Part shown: positions 24,863 to 33,647 of the stretch, piece after piece
Layout of the letters: every line of letters starts with the position of its first letter
Numbering within the stretch: position 1 is the first letter of the stretch
DNA from: Actinophytocola gossypii
GTDB taxonomy: Bacteria; Actinomycetota; Actinomycetes; Mycobacteriales; Pseudonocardiaceae
Direction of reading: 5' to 3'
Assembly: GCF_025165815.1 (NCBI RefSeq)
Contig: NZ_JAFFZE010000019.1
Coordinates: 165,074 to 229,073 of the forward strand
Length of the DNA: 64,000 nt
The notes under the pieces: generated by a model
What the model saw: only the letters and a program-made list of their open reading frames with translations
Told to the model about the DNA's origin: nothing
Databases searched by the model: none
Program-made: the position numbers and the translations under genes

Positions 24863-25924
24863 TCAGTCGGCCGGAAGCCGTTCCGTGAGTTCGGCCAGCA
24901 CCTTCTGGAACGCCGCCCGCAGCGCCTCGGGGTCGGCGTCCGGCTTGGCGGAGGCGTTGAACTGGATCCAGACGTCGCCGGAGGAGTAGATGGCGATGAA
25001 GGTGCGCAACGCGGCGTCGGTGCGGCTGATCACCGGCGGGTCGCCGGCCGTGACCTCCTCGGCCGGGGCGAACCCGGCGCGCTGCAGGTGTTCGCGGGTC
25101 AGCACCGCGACCCCTTCCGCCCCGTTGGCCGGCGGGATGGGGGAGGCGGCCAGCAGGTACCCGATGCCGTCGGCGCCGGAGCCGCGGTAGACGACGTCCT
25201 CGGCGCCGTTGTCGACCAGCAGGGTGGTGTAGGGCTCGGTGAACAGCTTCAGGCCGAGGGCGTCCTGGACGGTCATGGTGCCGTTGTCCTGGCTGGCGTT
25301 GCCGGGCAGCTCGGGCAGCCGGGCGGCGATGTCGTCGGTGGTGGTGCGGGGCGCCTGCTCGCTGGTGGTGGCGGGCGGCTGCGCGGCGGGTGCCGGTTCA
25401 CCGTCCTCGCGGAACACGAACCACCACACGCTGGCGCCGATGAGCGCGAGCACCACGATCGGCACGAGCACGCGCACCAGTAACCGGCCGCGGGCCGGTG
25501 CGGCCTCGGCGAACACCTCCTGGCCCTGGATCGGCGGCGCGGGCCGGTGGGCCGTCTGCTGCGCCCATGGCGCTCCAGGGGGCGGACCCTGCGGCGCCGG
25601 TTGGGCCGGTTGGGCGGGTTGCGGGGTGATCGTGTTCGCGTCGACGACCTGGGTGGTCTCGTCGGTGGTGTCGTTGCTGTCGACCTTGACCACGAGCGTG
25701 GTCTCGGCCGAGGCGGCGTCGCCGGCCGGTTCGGCGGGTTCGGCCGGTGCCGGCGGCTCGGCCGCGGGTTTGGCCGGCGCCCACATGTCCTCTGGCTGCC
25801 TGGCGACCGAGCCGCTGGAGGCCTCGGCGAGGATCTCGTCGCGGCTCTTGCGGTACTCGGCCGCGCCGATCTCGCCCCTGGCCAGGCGCGCGTCGAGCTG
25901 GCGAAGGCTCTCCTGCCACGTCAT
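24863..25924 (-). CDS. Single-span protein with N-terminal SHOCT-like module, paralogue
   Basis: The product has 353 residues and begins MTWQESLRQLDARLARGEIG, matching the N-terminal module of the genes at 23592 and 33648. A Pro/Ala-rich linker includes ETTLVVKV and ETTQVVDA, then a membrane helix (about 155-178) and an extracytoplasmic domain of about 170 residues ending in a helix. GGAAGAG lies before the ATG. It is the second gene of the glycan locus, 17 bases after the AlgX-like gene and 92 bases before its paralogue. Same architecture as the neighbour but little identity beyond the module, so the outer domains probably differ in partner. Confidence 0.65.
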   Translation of the reverse strand: MTWQESLRQLDARLARGEIGAAEYRKSRDEILAEASSGSVARQPEDMWAPAKPAAEPPAPAEPAEPAGDAASAETTLVVKVDSNDTTDETTQVVDANTITPQPAQPAQPAPQGPPPGAPWAQQTAHRPAPPIQGQEVFAEAAPARGRLLVRVLVPIVVLALIGASVWWFVFREDGEPAPAAQPPATTSEQAPRTTTDDIAARLPELPGNASQDNGTMTVQDALGLKLFTEPYTTLLVDNGAEDVVYRGSGADGIGYLLAASPIPPANGAEGVAVLTREHLQRAGFAPAEEVTAGDPPVISRTDAALRTFIAIYSSGDVWIQFNASAKPDADPEALRAAFQKVLAELTERLPAD

Positions 25925-25941
25925 CTTTTGGATCTCTTCCA

Positions 25942-27258
25942 CTAGCGGATCGGGCGTTTCTGCAGTTCCTGGCGCACGGTGGCGATGAACTCCTCGCTCA
26001 GCACGCCGAGGTTCCCGCGCGCGATGGCGCGCTCGACGATCTGCAGCACGACCACCTCGTTGGCGGCCATCGTGCGCGCGACCATCCCGGCGTCGTCGTC
26101 GACCGTGGTGTAGTACAGCTGGGTGACGTCGGAGAACGCGGCCGGTAGGTAGGCCGAGACCGGCAGGGTGAAGGAGTCGCCGAGCACCAGGGTTGGCCGG
26201 TGGACCATACCGGTGGTGGGCCTGGGGGTCCGCCGGACCGGCGCACGCAGGTCGGGCAGGACGCCGGCGTTCTCGAAGCTCTCCCCGTCGGCGGCGAGCT
26301 CGTAGGTGATGGCGCGGTTGTCGCCCTCGCGACCGATCAGCGGCGGCAGGTCGGCGTGCACGGTGACCTCGCCGCGCTCCCGGATCTCCCAGCTCTCGGT
26401 GATGTCGGGCTCGAGCCGCTCGGCGAGCTGGCGGACCATCTCGAGCGCGCCCTCGTTCGTCCAGTGCGAGTCGAGGGAGTAGTAGGGCGGGCGGTCGAAC
26501 TGCTCGGCCACGTTCCGCAGCGGATCCCGCATGTCGAGCACGCCGTCGACCGAGCTGACCGCGCTCCACAGCTTGGGGGTGGCCTCCTCGGCGCACTTCT
26601 TGCCGGCGTAGCTGTCCGGGAGGTTCTCCGGCACCATCGTCCACTTGTCGGGCACGGCGACCATCACGAAGGTGCGCCCGGAGGCCTCCACCGCGTCCCG
26701 CAACTGCCCGATCCGCTGCGCCGTCTCGCCGAAGGACTGACCGGACTGACACTTCCCGGTGACGTCCTCGCCCAGGTAGAGCCAGCCGTCCTCACCCTCG
26801 ATGACCCGGCGGTACCCGGCGGCGTTGGGCTCGTTGTTCGGGTTGTCGGGTTCGCTGCTCGGCCCGCCAGGACCACCCGGCAACGGCCCGGTCGGAGCGC
26901 TGGTCCCCTGATCGAACGGCGCCGGTTCCCCGAAGAACGTCTCGCTCACCCAGCCCGCCGCGTCGATCGCCTGCGCCCGGAACACGAGGTTGTCGGTCGC
27001 CCACGGATCCATCCCGGTGAGGAACCCCCACCCGTCGAACACGCTCGGGAACCCGGTCAGCTCGTGGTTCTCGAGTTCGACCGGCCGCATCCCCCCGATC
27101 CACATCAGGGCGGGAGCCGCGAAGAAGACCAGGGCACTCACGAGCGCGGTCAGCTGCCGCCCACCGTGCCGCGGCCGGTGCAGGGCGTGCTCACGGGGCA
27201 TCCACGCCTCGTGGATCGGAGGCAGCCCGCCGACCGGTCGCCGATCGTCCAAGGTCAC
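25942..27258 (-). CDS. AlgX/AlgJ-like extracytoplasmic O-acetyltransferase (SGNH fold)
   Basis: The protein has 438 residues with one N-terminal membrane helix (about 38-58), placing the catalytic domain outside. The sequence LDSHWTNEG near residue 264 precedes GDSFTLP near 359; that order, Asp-x-His before Ser, is the catalytic arrangement of the alginate acetyltransferases AlgX and AlgJ. Such enzymes take acyl groups passed through the membrane and place them on a polysaccharide. The three acyltransferase-3 genes downstream could supply the acyl groups. The GTG start is practically at a CTAACGTAT promoter, so the mRNA may be leaderless. The polymer is unlikely to be alginate here. Confidence 0.8.
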   Translation of the reverse strand: MTLDDRRPVGGLPPIHEAWMPREHALHRPRHGGRQLTALVSALVFFAAPALMWIGGMRPVELENHELTGFPSVFDGWGFLTGMDPWATDNLVFRAQAIDAAGWVSETFFGEPAPFDQGTSAPTGPLPGGPGGPSSEPDNPNNEPNAAGYRRVIEGEDGWLYLGEDVTGKCQSGQSFGETAQRIGQLRDAVEASGRTFVMVAVPDKWTMVPENLPDSYAGKKCAEEATPKLWSAVSSVDGVLDMRDPLRNVAEQFDRPPYYSLDSHWTNEGALEMVRQLAERLEPDITESWEIRERGEVTVHADLPPLIGREGDNRAITYELAADGESFENAGVLPDLRAPVRRTPRPTTGMVHRPTLVLGDSFTLPVSAYLPAAFSDVTQLYYTTVDDDAGMVARTMAANEVVVLQIVERAIARGNLGVLSEEFIATVRQELQKRPIR

Positions 27259-27425
27259 GCGCGATACGTTAGCCGGTGGCTCCGTGTGTTCGGCGCGAGT
27301 TGCCGACTCCGGCCAGCACCGCTCGCGAACGAAGCGAATCTTCCGTGTTCACCGCCCGTGATCGAACGAACGCGCTAACGTCATCGGCCTGGAGGGAGTT
27401 CGTACGGATTCGAGGGGGATCGACA
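27259..27425. promoter_or_regulatory. Divergent promoter region with paired CTAACGT boxes
   Basis: The 167-base gap separates the AlgX-like gene (minus) from the type VII-type gene (plus). CTAACGT occurs on the minus strand at 27266-27272 and on the plus strand at 27375-27381. Each contains the -10-like TAACGT: the first would start transcription at or near the GTG at 27258 (leaderless), the second about 38 bases before the GTG at 27426. No clear -35 boxes are seen, so the promoter calls are tentative. Confidence 0.4.
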
Positions 27426-28430
27426 GTGGGGTTCACCGTGCGACCGGCCGCGTTGCGGGAGCTCGAGAAGCTGCTCGCGCGGGCGAAAGAGGATGTGGGC
27501 ACCGCCAACGCGCACCTGGTCAACATGGAGCACTTCGCATATGCCGACGGCGCCCTCGCCGTGTGCCTCGACGGCCACCGGGCCGCGTACCGAACGCTGT
27601 CGGACTGGCTCGGCGAGGTCGCCGACCCGACACTGACGGCGACCACGGCGGCGGTCGCCGACTCGGCGGCCTACTACGAGCGAACCGACACGACGACCGC
27701 CGCGAACCTCGACGCCACCTATCCGGACGCCGACGTCGCCGGCGCTCGTGAACGCGCGAAACACGTTCCGCTGGAGTCCGAGGGCACCGCCCGCTTCGCC
27801 GATGTCACCGAACCGGCGAAACACCTCGGCGCGGTCAAGGACTACACCGACGAGATGGAGGCCGGCGCGCTCCAGCTGTGGGACATGATCAGCCCGTCCT
27901 CGTTGCTGAACCAGGCCATCGAGGGCGTCAGCGAGGTCGCCGTCATGCTCGACTGGCTGGAGCACTCCTACAACCCGTACGAGCATCTCGCCCGCGAGTT
28001 CGTCGGCGAGGCCGGCAGCGCCGGCCGACCTGGCGAGGTGAACGCCGTGAACCAGCCCGCCAACCTCACCGAACTGCTCGAACTGACCAAAGGCACCCGT
28101 TACGAGTCGATCGCCGGGAACGAGCAGGAGATCGAGCGGCTGTTCGTCGAGGAGATGACGCGGAGCTCCGACCCCATGATCAGGGAGATCGGCAGTGGTA
28201 TCGCCGACGGCACGATGACCTGGCATGCCGTCGCCACCAGCTCGGCATACGCCGAACAGATGAACCGCGGTCTGGAGGTCATGCGCGACTTCGACCTCCC
28301 CGGCGCACTGGGTGCGCTGGCCGAGCAGGACGCACCGGTGGAGAAACCCGTGGACAAGCCGAGGCGTGAGCCGCATGAGGATGACGACTTGTTCACAGGT
28401 GGCCTGCTGAGGAAGCGGCGGCCGCGATGA
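27426..28430 (+). CDS. Type VII secretion target-like protein
   Basis: From the GTG at 27426, preceded by GGGGGA with an 8-base spacer, the product has 334 residues and no signal peptide. The first 105 residues (VGFTVRPAALRELEKLLARA onward) are helical, with GHRAAYRTLSDWL, and resemble the EspC/T7SS-target class of ESX substrates. The central part is also helical, and the C-terminus is acidic and then basic (EDDDLFTGGLLRKRRPR). It overlaps the following lipoprotein gene by ATGA, a pairing often seen near ESX genes in Pseudonocardiaceae. No secretion ATPase is in the window. Export is inferred. Confidence 0.65.
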   Translation: MGFTVRPAALRELEKLLARAKEDVGTANAHLVNMEHFAYADGALAVCLDGHRAAYRTLSDWLGEVADPTLTATTAAVADSAAYYERTDTTTAANLDATYPDADVAGARERAKHVPLESEGTARFADVTEPAKHLGAVKDYTDEMEAGALQLWDMISPSSLLNQAIEGVSEVAVMLDWLEHSYNPYEHLAREFVGEAGSAGRPGEVNAVNQPANLTELLELTKGTRYESIAGNEQEIERLFVEEMTRSSDPMIREIGSGIADGTMTWHAVATSSAYAEQMNRGLEVMRDFDLPGALGALAEQDAPVEKPVDKPRREPHEDDDLFTGGLLRKRRPR

Positions 28431-28999
28431 GGGCGCGGTTGTTGGCCGCCGTTGTCAGCCTGGCAGCCGTTGTCGGCTGCTCCGACGACGGCGGCGGTGC
28501 CGGCGGAAGCGAGGACACGTCGGCGTCGAGCCCGGTTGACCGGTCGACGCTCGAGTTCGCTCCGGTGCCCGAACAGCTGGACATCGGCGCGGTCCCCGAC
28601 GCATGCGGCTTGCTGAGCCCGGCCCAACGCGACGAACTGGGTCTTCCGGTGACGAGTTCGGACTCGCCCCGGACCTGCGACCTGGGAACCGCCGAGAACT
28701 CCCACCTACTGAGCATCCACACCGAGCTCTCGCGGCTCGACCGGGTCCACTCCAACTGTTACGAGTCGGAGACCGAGAACGACGTCAGCCCGTGTGACTC
28801 CTGGACGGCCGACACCATCGACGGTTACCCGATCATCCGGGCACCGGCCGACTCCGGATTCGGTGTGCTGTGCAACCTCTATCTCGGCGTCAACGATCGG
28901 TCTTCGATCATGATTCTCGACGGACAGGTGCACAAGGGCGGGCCGGACTGCACGGTCGCCGACAAGGCCGCGACCTTCATCCTCGAGACCCTGCGTTGA
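28427..28999 (+). CDS. DUF3558 family lipoprotein
   Basis: A 190-residue lipoprotein: signal MRARLLAAVVSLAAVVGCSD with the lipobox Cys at residue 18, a Ser/Gly linker, then a DUF3558 domain with DACGLLSPAQRDELG and four further cysteines probably forming disulfides. DUF3558 proteins are common mycobacterial and Pseudonocardiaceae surface lipoproteins of unknown function, often next to type VII secretion genes. The ATG overlaps the upstream stop (ATGA), so the two are co-translated. Confidence 0.82.
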   Translation: MRARLLAAVVSLAAVVGCSDDGGGAGGSEDTSASSPVDRSTLEFAPVPEQLDIGAVPDACGLLSPAQRDELGLPVTSSDSPRTCDLGTAENSHLLSIHTELSRLDRVHSNCYESETENDVSPCDSWTADTIDGYPIIRAPADSGFGVLCNLYLGVNDRSSIMILDGQVHKGGPDCTVADKAATFILETLR

Positions 29000-29000
29000 G

Positions 29001-29165
29001 CGCTACGCCGTGCTCACGACGCTGGTTGTGGGACGGGACCAACGGCTCCGGCGGACGGACCTGCGGATCGCGGCCATGGCCGCAGCGCACCAGTTGCCGC
29101 TGCTGAGCAGGAACGCCGAGGACTTCGTCGGCGTGGAACGAGTGCCGGACGTGATCGCCAGCTGA
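29001..29165 (+). pseudogene. PIN-domain (VapC-like) toxin remnant
   Basis: Directly after the lipoprotein stop, one frame reads YAVLTTLVVGRDQRLRR, then TDLRIAAMAAAHQLPLLSRN and AEDFVGVERV before TGA at 29163-29165. This is the C-terminal third of VapC-type PIN ribonucleases, with the last two acidic positions (D-L-x-I-A and N-x-E-D-F) retained. There is no start codon, no N-terminal half and no antitoxin, so it is a fragment left by deletion. It is convergent with the flippase-like gene. Confidence 0.65.
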
Positions 29166-29172
29166 GCCGGGC

Positions 29173-30123
29173 TCAGCCCGTGGTGACCTCGCTCGGCCGC
29201 TCCTTGCGGCGCACCCGGGCCAGGCCGTAACGCAGCGCCAGCACCACGTCCGCCACGGTGTGCGCCACGCGCAGCACCAGGCTGACCGTCGTCGCGGCGG
29301 CCACGCCGGTCAGCGGGGTCAGGGCGAGGATCAGCACGGCCTCCCGCGCCCCCACACCCGCCGGCGCGATGAACACCACGAGCCCGACGATCCACCCGAG
29401 CGCGAACGCGCCCGTGCACACCAGCGCCAGCACCACGACCGAGTCCGTGAACGGGTCGGCCAGCAGGTACCCGCCGAGCCCGTACCCCAGCCACGCCGGG
29501 AACATCCACGCGATCGGCGCCACCAGGTGCCGCCACCGCAGCACCGGCGGCTCCACCCCGGACCGCCCGGCCAGCTTGCGGGCCAGCGCGTTGACCACCT
29601 TCGGGTGCAGCAGCACCAACGCCAACGGGATGCACACCCCGGCCCAGCCGAACTGGTTCACCAGGCTCGGCTGGCTGATCAGCAACAGCGCCCCGACCAG
29701 CACCGACGTCACCGCGTGCACCACCAGGAACACCGAACCGGCCAGCAGCGCCAACCCGCCGGGCACCCCGTGCTCGCGGGCGAACTTCATCTGCGCCAGG
29801 AACGGCCAGATCGAGCCCGGCAGGTACTTCCCGGCCTGCGCGGGGAAGAAGATCCGCCGCGCCGCGGGCGACCCGACCTTCGAACCGAGCGCCGCCAGGC
29901 AGTGCTTCCACACCTCCGCGGTGGCCAGCAACCCCAGCACGGTCGCGGCCAGCGCGAGCACCATCCGCCACCAGCCGATCTCGCCGAGCGAGTCGACCAC
30001 GTCCGGCAGCTGGTCGCGCAGTGCCCAGCCGGCCAGGCCGACCGCCACCACCACGAACACCACGGCGAGCAGGTCCGCTCGCCTGCTCGGTCGTGGCGGT
30101 GCCGGCGCGGCCTGCTCAGTCAC
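29173..30123 (-). CDS. Flippase-like (YbhN/AglD, LPG synthase TM-type) membrane protein
   Basis: This protein of 316 residues has about eight membrane spans and belongs to the lysylphosphatidylglycerol synthase transmembrane/UPF0104 family. Family landmarks are KYLPGSIWPF near residue 98 and the glycine-rich APAGVGAREAVLILAL near 258. Members are thought to move or use lipid-linked sugars. It is the last gene of a four-gene minus-strand set with the methyltransferase, the GT2 enzyme and the large membrane protein; its GTG overlaps the methyltransferase stop by 8 bases. Export of a lipid-linked sugar made by these genes is a reasonable inference. Confidence 0.82.
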   Translation of the reverse strand: MTEQAAPAPPRPSRRADLLAVVFVVVAVGLAGWALRDQLPDVVDSLGEIGWWRMVLALAATVLGLLATAEVWKHCLAALGSKVGSPAARRIFFPAQAGKYLPGSIWPFLAQMKFAREHGVPGGLALLAGSVFLVVHAVTSVLVGALLLISQPSLVNQFGWAGVCIPLALVLLHPKVVNALARKLAGRSGVEPPVLRWRHLVAPIAWMFPAWLGYGLGGYLLADPFTDSVVVLALVCTGAFALGWIVGLVVFIAPAGVGAREAVLILALTPLTGVAAATTVSLVLRVAHTVADVVLALRYGLARVRRKERPSEVTTG

Positions 30124-30826
30124 GCCAGATCAGCCCGGTCGTGGTCGGGTACGGCAGCGTCGGCGTGCCGCCCTTGAGCAGCTCGATCCGCAGGCCGGGC
30201 AGCACGGACACCACGTCCCAGTACCGCTTGCGCTTGATGTTGTCGAACACCACCACGCCGCCGTCGGCCAGGTGGTCCAGTGCCCGGCGGAACGCGTCGA
30301 CCCTGGCCCGGCCGTCCACCACGATCAGGTCGAACGGGCCGCCGACCTGGTCGATCGTGGACACGTAGTCGGCGAAGTCCAGATCGGTGTGGCCGACGCG
30401 GTTGGAGCGCACGACGGTGTCGGCGGTGGCCGCGGTCGGCGCGACGGCGTGCAGCTTCACGTTCCCCACGGACGCGCCCGCCACCATCTCGCGGACCACC
30501 TCGGCCCACTGGGTGTCGTGCTCGACGCTGTCGACCTGGCCGGCGCGCTTGGCCAGCCACAGGGTGCTCGCCCCGGCGCCGTACTCGAAGATCCGCGCCT
30601 CCGGCCGGTCGGCGAGGAACTCCTCCACCCGCCGCATCGCCGGGTAGCTCCACCACGCCATGTCCATCCGGACCATCTCGGTGGCGTCGTGGATCGAGAA
30701 CAGCGTGGCCAGGTGCCGCACCTTCGCCGAGTCGCTGCGCTCCAGCTTCGTCAGCAGCCCGGCCTTGTCGGCCGCCTTGCGGACGGTTCGCACACCGGTC
30801 ACGTAGGCGCCCCGGATGCCGCTCAT
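30116..30826 (-). CDS. Class I SAM-dependent methyltransferase
   Basis: A 236-residue enzyme without membrane spans. The SAM site RIFEYGAGASTLWLAKRA lies near residue 75, the acidic loop VDSVEHD near 97 and FDLIVVDGRAR near 160. The pattern is that of Methyltransf_24-like enzymes found in glycan or secondary-metabolite loci. The start overlaps the GT2 stop by ATGA and its end overlaps the flippase start, so it belongs to one translationally coupled operon. The acceptor is unknown, probably a sugar or lipid intermediate. Confidence 0.78.
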   Translation of the reverse strand: MSGIRGAYVTGVRTVRKAADKAGLLTKLERSDSAKVRHLATLFSIHDATEMVRMDMAWWSYPAMRRVEEFLADRPEARIFEYGAGASTLWLAKRAGQVDSVEHDTQWAEVVREMVAGASVGNVKLHAVAPTAATADTVVRSNRVGHTDLDFADYVSTIDQVGGPFDLIVVDGRARVDAFRRALDHLADGGVVVFDNIKRKRYWDVVSVLPGLRIELLKGGTPTLPYPTTTGLIWRD

Positions 30827-31833
30827 TTCGCTCCCAAAGGTTTCGCCGGCTCGGCCACGTCGGCCGGCTCGAGGGTCTTCGTCCGTTCCGCGATCAGCTC
30901 GGTCGCCTCGCGGCGGTTGGCCGTGCGGTGCAGCACGATCTCGGCGATCAACCCGATCGAGATCATCTGCACACCGAGGATGACCAGCAGGATACCCAGC
31001 ATCAGCAGCGGCCGATCGCCGATGGCCTCGCCGCCGAAGAGCTTCACGACGGTCAGGTAGGCCAGCAGGACGAACCCGAGCAGCCCGGACGCCAGGCCGA
31101 GCCCGCCGAACAGGTGCGCCGGGCGGCGGCCGTACTTGGTGATCGTCATGACGGTCAGCAGGTCGATGGCGCCGCGCACGTATCTCTCGAAGCCGTACTT
31201 GGACCTGCCGTGCTCGCGCGGCCGGTGGTTGACCGCCAGCTCGCGGACCTTGTAGCCGCTCTGGTGCGCGAGCGCGGGGATGTAGCGGTGCAGCTCGCCG
31301 TAGAGCGGCACCCGCCGGTAGACCTCGGTGCGCGCCGCCTTGAGGCCGCAGTTGTGGTCGTTGAGCTTGAGCCCGGTGATCACGCCGGTCATCTTGTTGA
31401 AGAACTTCGACGGGATCCGCTTGCCCAGCGGGTCCTTGCGGTCGGCCTTGTGCCCGGAGACCAGGTCCGCGCCGTCCTCGAGCTCGGCGAGCAGGCGCGG
31501 CACCTCGGCCGGGTCGTCCTGCAGGTCGGCGTCCATGGTGACGACCAACTCGCCTCGGGCCTCGTCGACGGCGGCGGCGAGCGCGGCGGCCTTGCCGAAG
31601 TTGCGCCGCAGCCGCAGCGCGCGCACCCGCTCGCTGTCCCGCGCCAGCTCGCACATCACCGGCCAGCTGCGGTCCGTGCTGCCGTCGTCGACGAAGATCA
31701 CTTCGTACTCGGTCTCGGGCATCGTGGCGAAGGCGGCGTCGATCTCGCCCAGCAGGATGCGCAGCGTCGCCTCCTCGTCCTTGACCGGGATCAGGACGCT
31801 GACGCGCACCTCGGGTATTGCTTCGATACTCAT
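30823..31833 (-). CDS. GT2 glycosyltransferase, polyprenyl-phosphate type, two membrane spans
   Basis: The product has 336 residues: a GT2 domain with SVLIPVKDEE at the start, VDDGSTDRSW near residue 48 and the metal site DADLQDDP near 98, then two C-terminal transmembrane helices (about 235-300). This is the layout of DPM1/GtrB/ArnC-like enzymes that put a sugar on undecaprenyl or polyprenyl phosphate. GGAGA precedes the ATG. The large membrane protein ending 2 bases upstream could use the lipid-linked sugar, and the flippase-like protein downstream could turn it over. Confidence 0.87.
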   Translation of the reverse strand: MSIEAIPEVRVSVLIPVKDEEATLRILLGEIDAAFATMPETEYEVIFVDDGSTDRSWPVMCELARDSERVRALRLRRNFGKAAALAAAVDEARGELVVTMDADLQDDPAEVPRLLAELEDGADLVSGHKADRKDPLGKRIPSKFFNKMTGVITGLKLNDHNCGLKAARTEVYRRVPLYGELHRYIPALAHQSGYKVRELAVNHRPREHGRSKYGFERYVRGAIDLLTVMTITKYGRRPAHLFGGLGLASGLLGFVLLAYLTVVKLFGGEAIGDRPLLMLGILLVILGVQMISIGLIAEIVLHRTANRREATELIAERTKTLEPADVAEPAKPLGAK

Positions 31834-31835
31834 TC

Positions 31836-33557
31836 TCAGTCTCCGGTGTCGGTGACCTCGGGCGGCAGCCAGCGCATGGCACCGCTGTCGTAGACGACCA
31901 CGATGCGTGTCTCGTCGGTGACGGGGCCGATCAGTTTGAAGCCTACGTTGGGGGACAGCTCCCAGTACGTGGCGGTGACGTCGCCGCGTGGCTGTCCGCT
32001 CACGCCGCCGCCGACGACCTTGCCGTTCCCGTCCACGACGAGAACGCAACTGACCTGGTCGGCCTCGCGGTGGGCGCCGCCGGTCGCCCAGCCGGTGATC
32101 AGGTGGGCCTCGCCCCGGTCGTCGATGCTGTTGACCACGCCCACCGGCTCGAACGGGGCGCGCGTGCCGGGCGCGGGCAGCGGCTCCGCGTCGCCCACAT
32201 CGATCGTGGAGCCCAGTTCGGGGCCGCCGCAGCCGAGGGAGAACGAGTCGTTGAACGGGTAGTGCGACAGCGCGCGCAGGTCGGGCTCGAGCTCGTCCTC
32301 CCTGGGCAGCACCGGGCCGAGCGTGTCGCCGTAGCCGGCCCGGATCGCGACCGCCTCCAGCGGGTGCTCCCGGATCTTGTTCCGGAGGTCGGTCGCGGTC
32401 GGCACGCCGAGCGTGAAGCCGATGACGCCGATGCCGACCGCCATGGCCGCGATCTTCTGCGCGTTGCGCCGGACACCCCGGTAGATCACCACGGACGTGA
32501 TCACGAGCAGCGGGATCGCAGCGATCACGGCGATCGAGGAATACCGGCTCTCCAGGCCGAACTCGGCGCCGAAGTCCATCCGGGCCATGCCGGTCATGCC
32601 GCAGGCGAGCACGCCGTAGCAGGCGAGCGCCCACCAGAACCGCAGCGCGGGCTGCTGCGCGGTCCGGTTGGTGGCGAGGATCGTGTAGACGACGAGCGTC
32701 AGCGCGCCGGCGACGACCGCGAAGCCGGGTACGGTCGCGGTCCACATCTTCCCGAGGATGGTGAGGAAGGTGAACAGCAGCGAGCCGATGTCGTTGGCCG
32801 GGGTGCCGCCGACCCAGTCGTTGGGTTTGAGCGCGTACCAGATCCCGATGATGACGACACCGATGCCGAGCGGTGTGACCCGGTAGGTCCAGCGTTCCCT
32901 GCGCAGGATCGCCAGCAGCGCGAGCGCGGGCCAGAGCGCGAACGCGGTGCCGTAGCTGGCACTGGCGAGGACCCCGGCGACCCAGGCGGGCCACCACTTG
33001 CCCTTGGCCGCGAACAGCAGCGAGGCGACGACGATGAGGTTCGCGGTCAGCCACGCGGCGCCACTCATCGAGCGCACGAACATGTGCATGCCCTGCAGGC
33101 TGAAGACCAGCGCGGAGGCGGCGACCACTAGCCCGGCCCGCGCGAGCGGGGGAAGTGACCTCGGCAGCACCGCCCGCAGGAGCAGGACCGTGGCCCCGGC
33201 GACGACGATGACCAGGTAGCCGAGTACGCGGTTGTCCCCGTCGGCGAGCTTGGCGTCGAGCCAGTAGAGCAGCGACGGGATGATCAACGGGTGCTCGTTC
33301 TGCGGGGTGAACACGCCCAGCGGGCGGAACGAGCCGTCGGGGTTGGTGATCCGGATCAGGACGTACCAGTAGTCGAGCCACTGCAACTTCCCCGCCCGGG
33401 CCACTTCCATGATCATGGCCACGACGGGCACCAGGGCGAGCAACTCGACCAGGCGCGCGATGTTGGTGTCGGTGAGCCGCTCCCGCCAGCGGGACGCGGG
33501 CGGGCCGGGTTCGGCCGCCGCGTCGGCGTCGTCCTGCTTCACCACGGTGCTGGTCAC
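31836..33557 (-). CDS. Large polytopic membrane protein, possible GT-C-like glycosyltransferase
   Basis: The GTG at 33557 is chosen because GGAGGA lies upstream; the product has 573 residues. After a 40-residue cytoplasmic start there are about ten membrane spans and a soluble C-terminal domain of roughly 130 residues with a WATGGAH motif. The first outer loop after span 1 holds LDYWYVLIRI and FTPQNEHPLI, resembling loop 1 of GT-C enzymes where the catalytic acid sits, but no DxD is clear. Its place directly before the polyprenyl-phosphate GT2 gene supports a role as the enzyme using the lipid-linked sugar. I do not recognise the exact family. Confidence 0.65.
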   Translation of the reverse strand: MTSTVVKQDDADAAAEPGPPASRWRERLTDTNIARLVELLALVPVVAMIMEVARAGKLQWLDYWYVLIRITNPDGSFRPLGVFTPQNEHPLIIPSLLYWLDAKLADGDNRVLGYLVIVVAGATVLLLRAVLPRSLPPLARAGLVVAASALVFSLQGMHMFVRSMSGAAWLTANLIVVASLLFAAKGKWWPAWVAGVLASASYGTAFALWPALALLAILRRERWTYRVTPLGIGVVIIGIWYALKPNDWVGGTPANDIGSLLFTFLTILGKMWTATVPGFAVVAGALTLVVYTILATNRTAQQPALRFWWALACYGVLACGMTGMARMDFGAEFGLESRYSSIAVIAAIPLLVITSVVIYRGVRRNAQKIAAMAVGIGVIGFTLGVPTATDLRNKIREHPLEAVAIRAGYGDTLGPVLPREDELEPDLRALSHYPFNDSFSLGCGGPELGSTIDVGDAEPLPAPGTRAPFEPVGVVNSIDDRGEAHLITGWATGGAHREADQVSCVLVVDGNGKVVGGGVSGQPRGDVTATYWELSPNVGFKLIGPVTDETRIVVVYDSGAMRWLPPEVTDTGD

Positions 33558-33647
33558 GACCGGTCTTCCTCCGCGCGAGTTCGGGCGTCCGCCGGAGCGG
33601 CGACGGTACATACCATTCCAAAGCCGGTTTGGCGACCGGCGCGCGGC

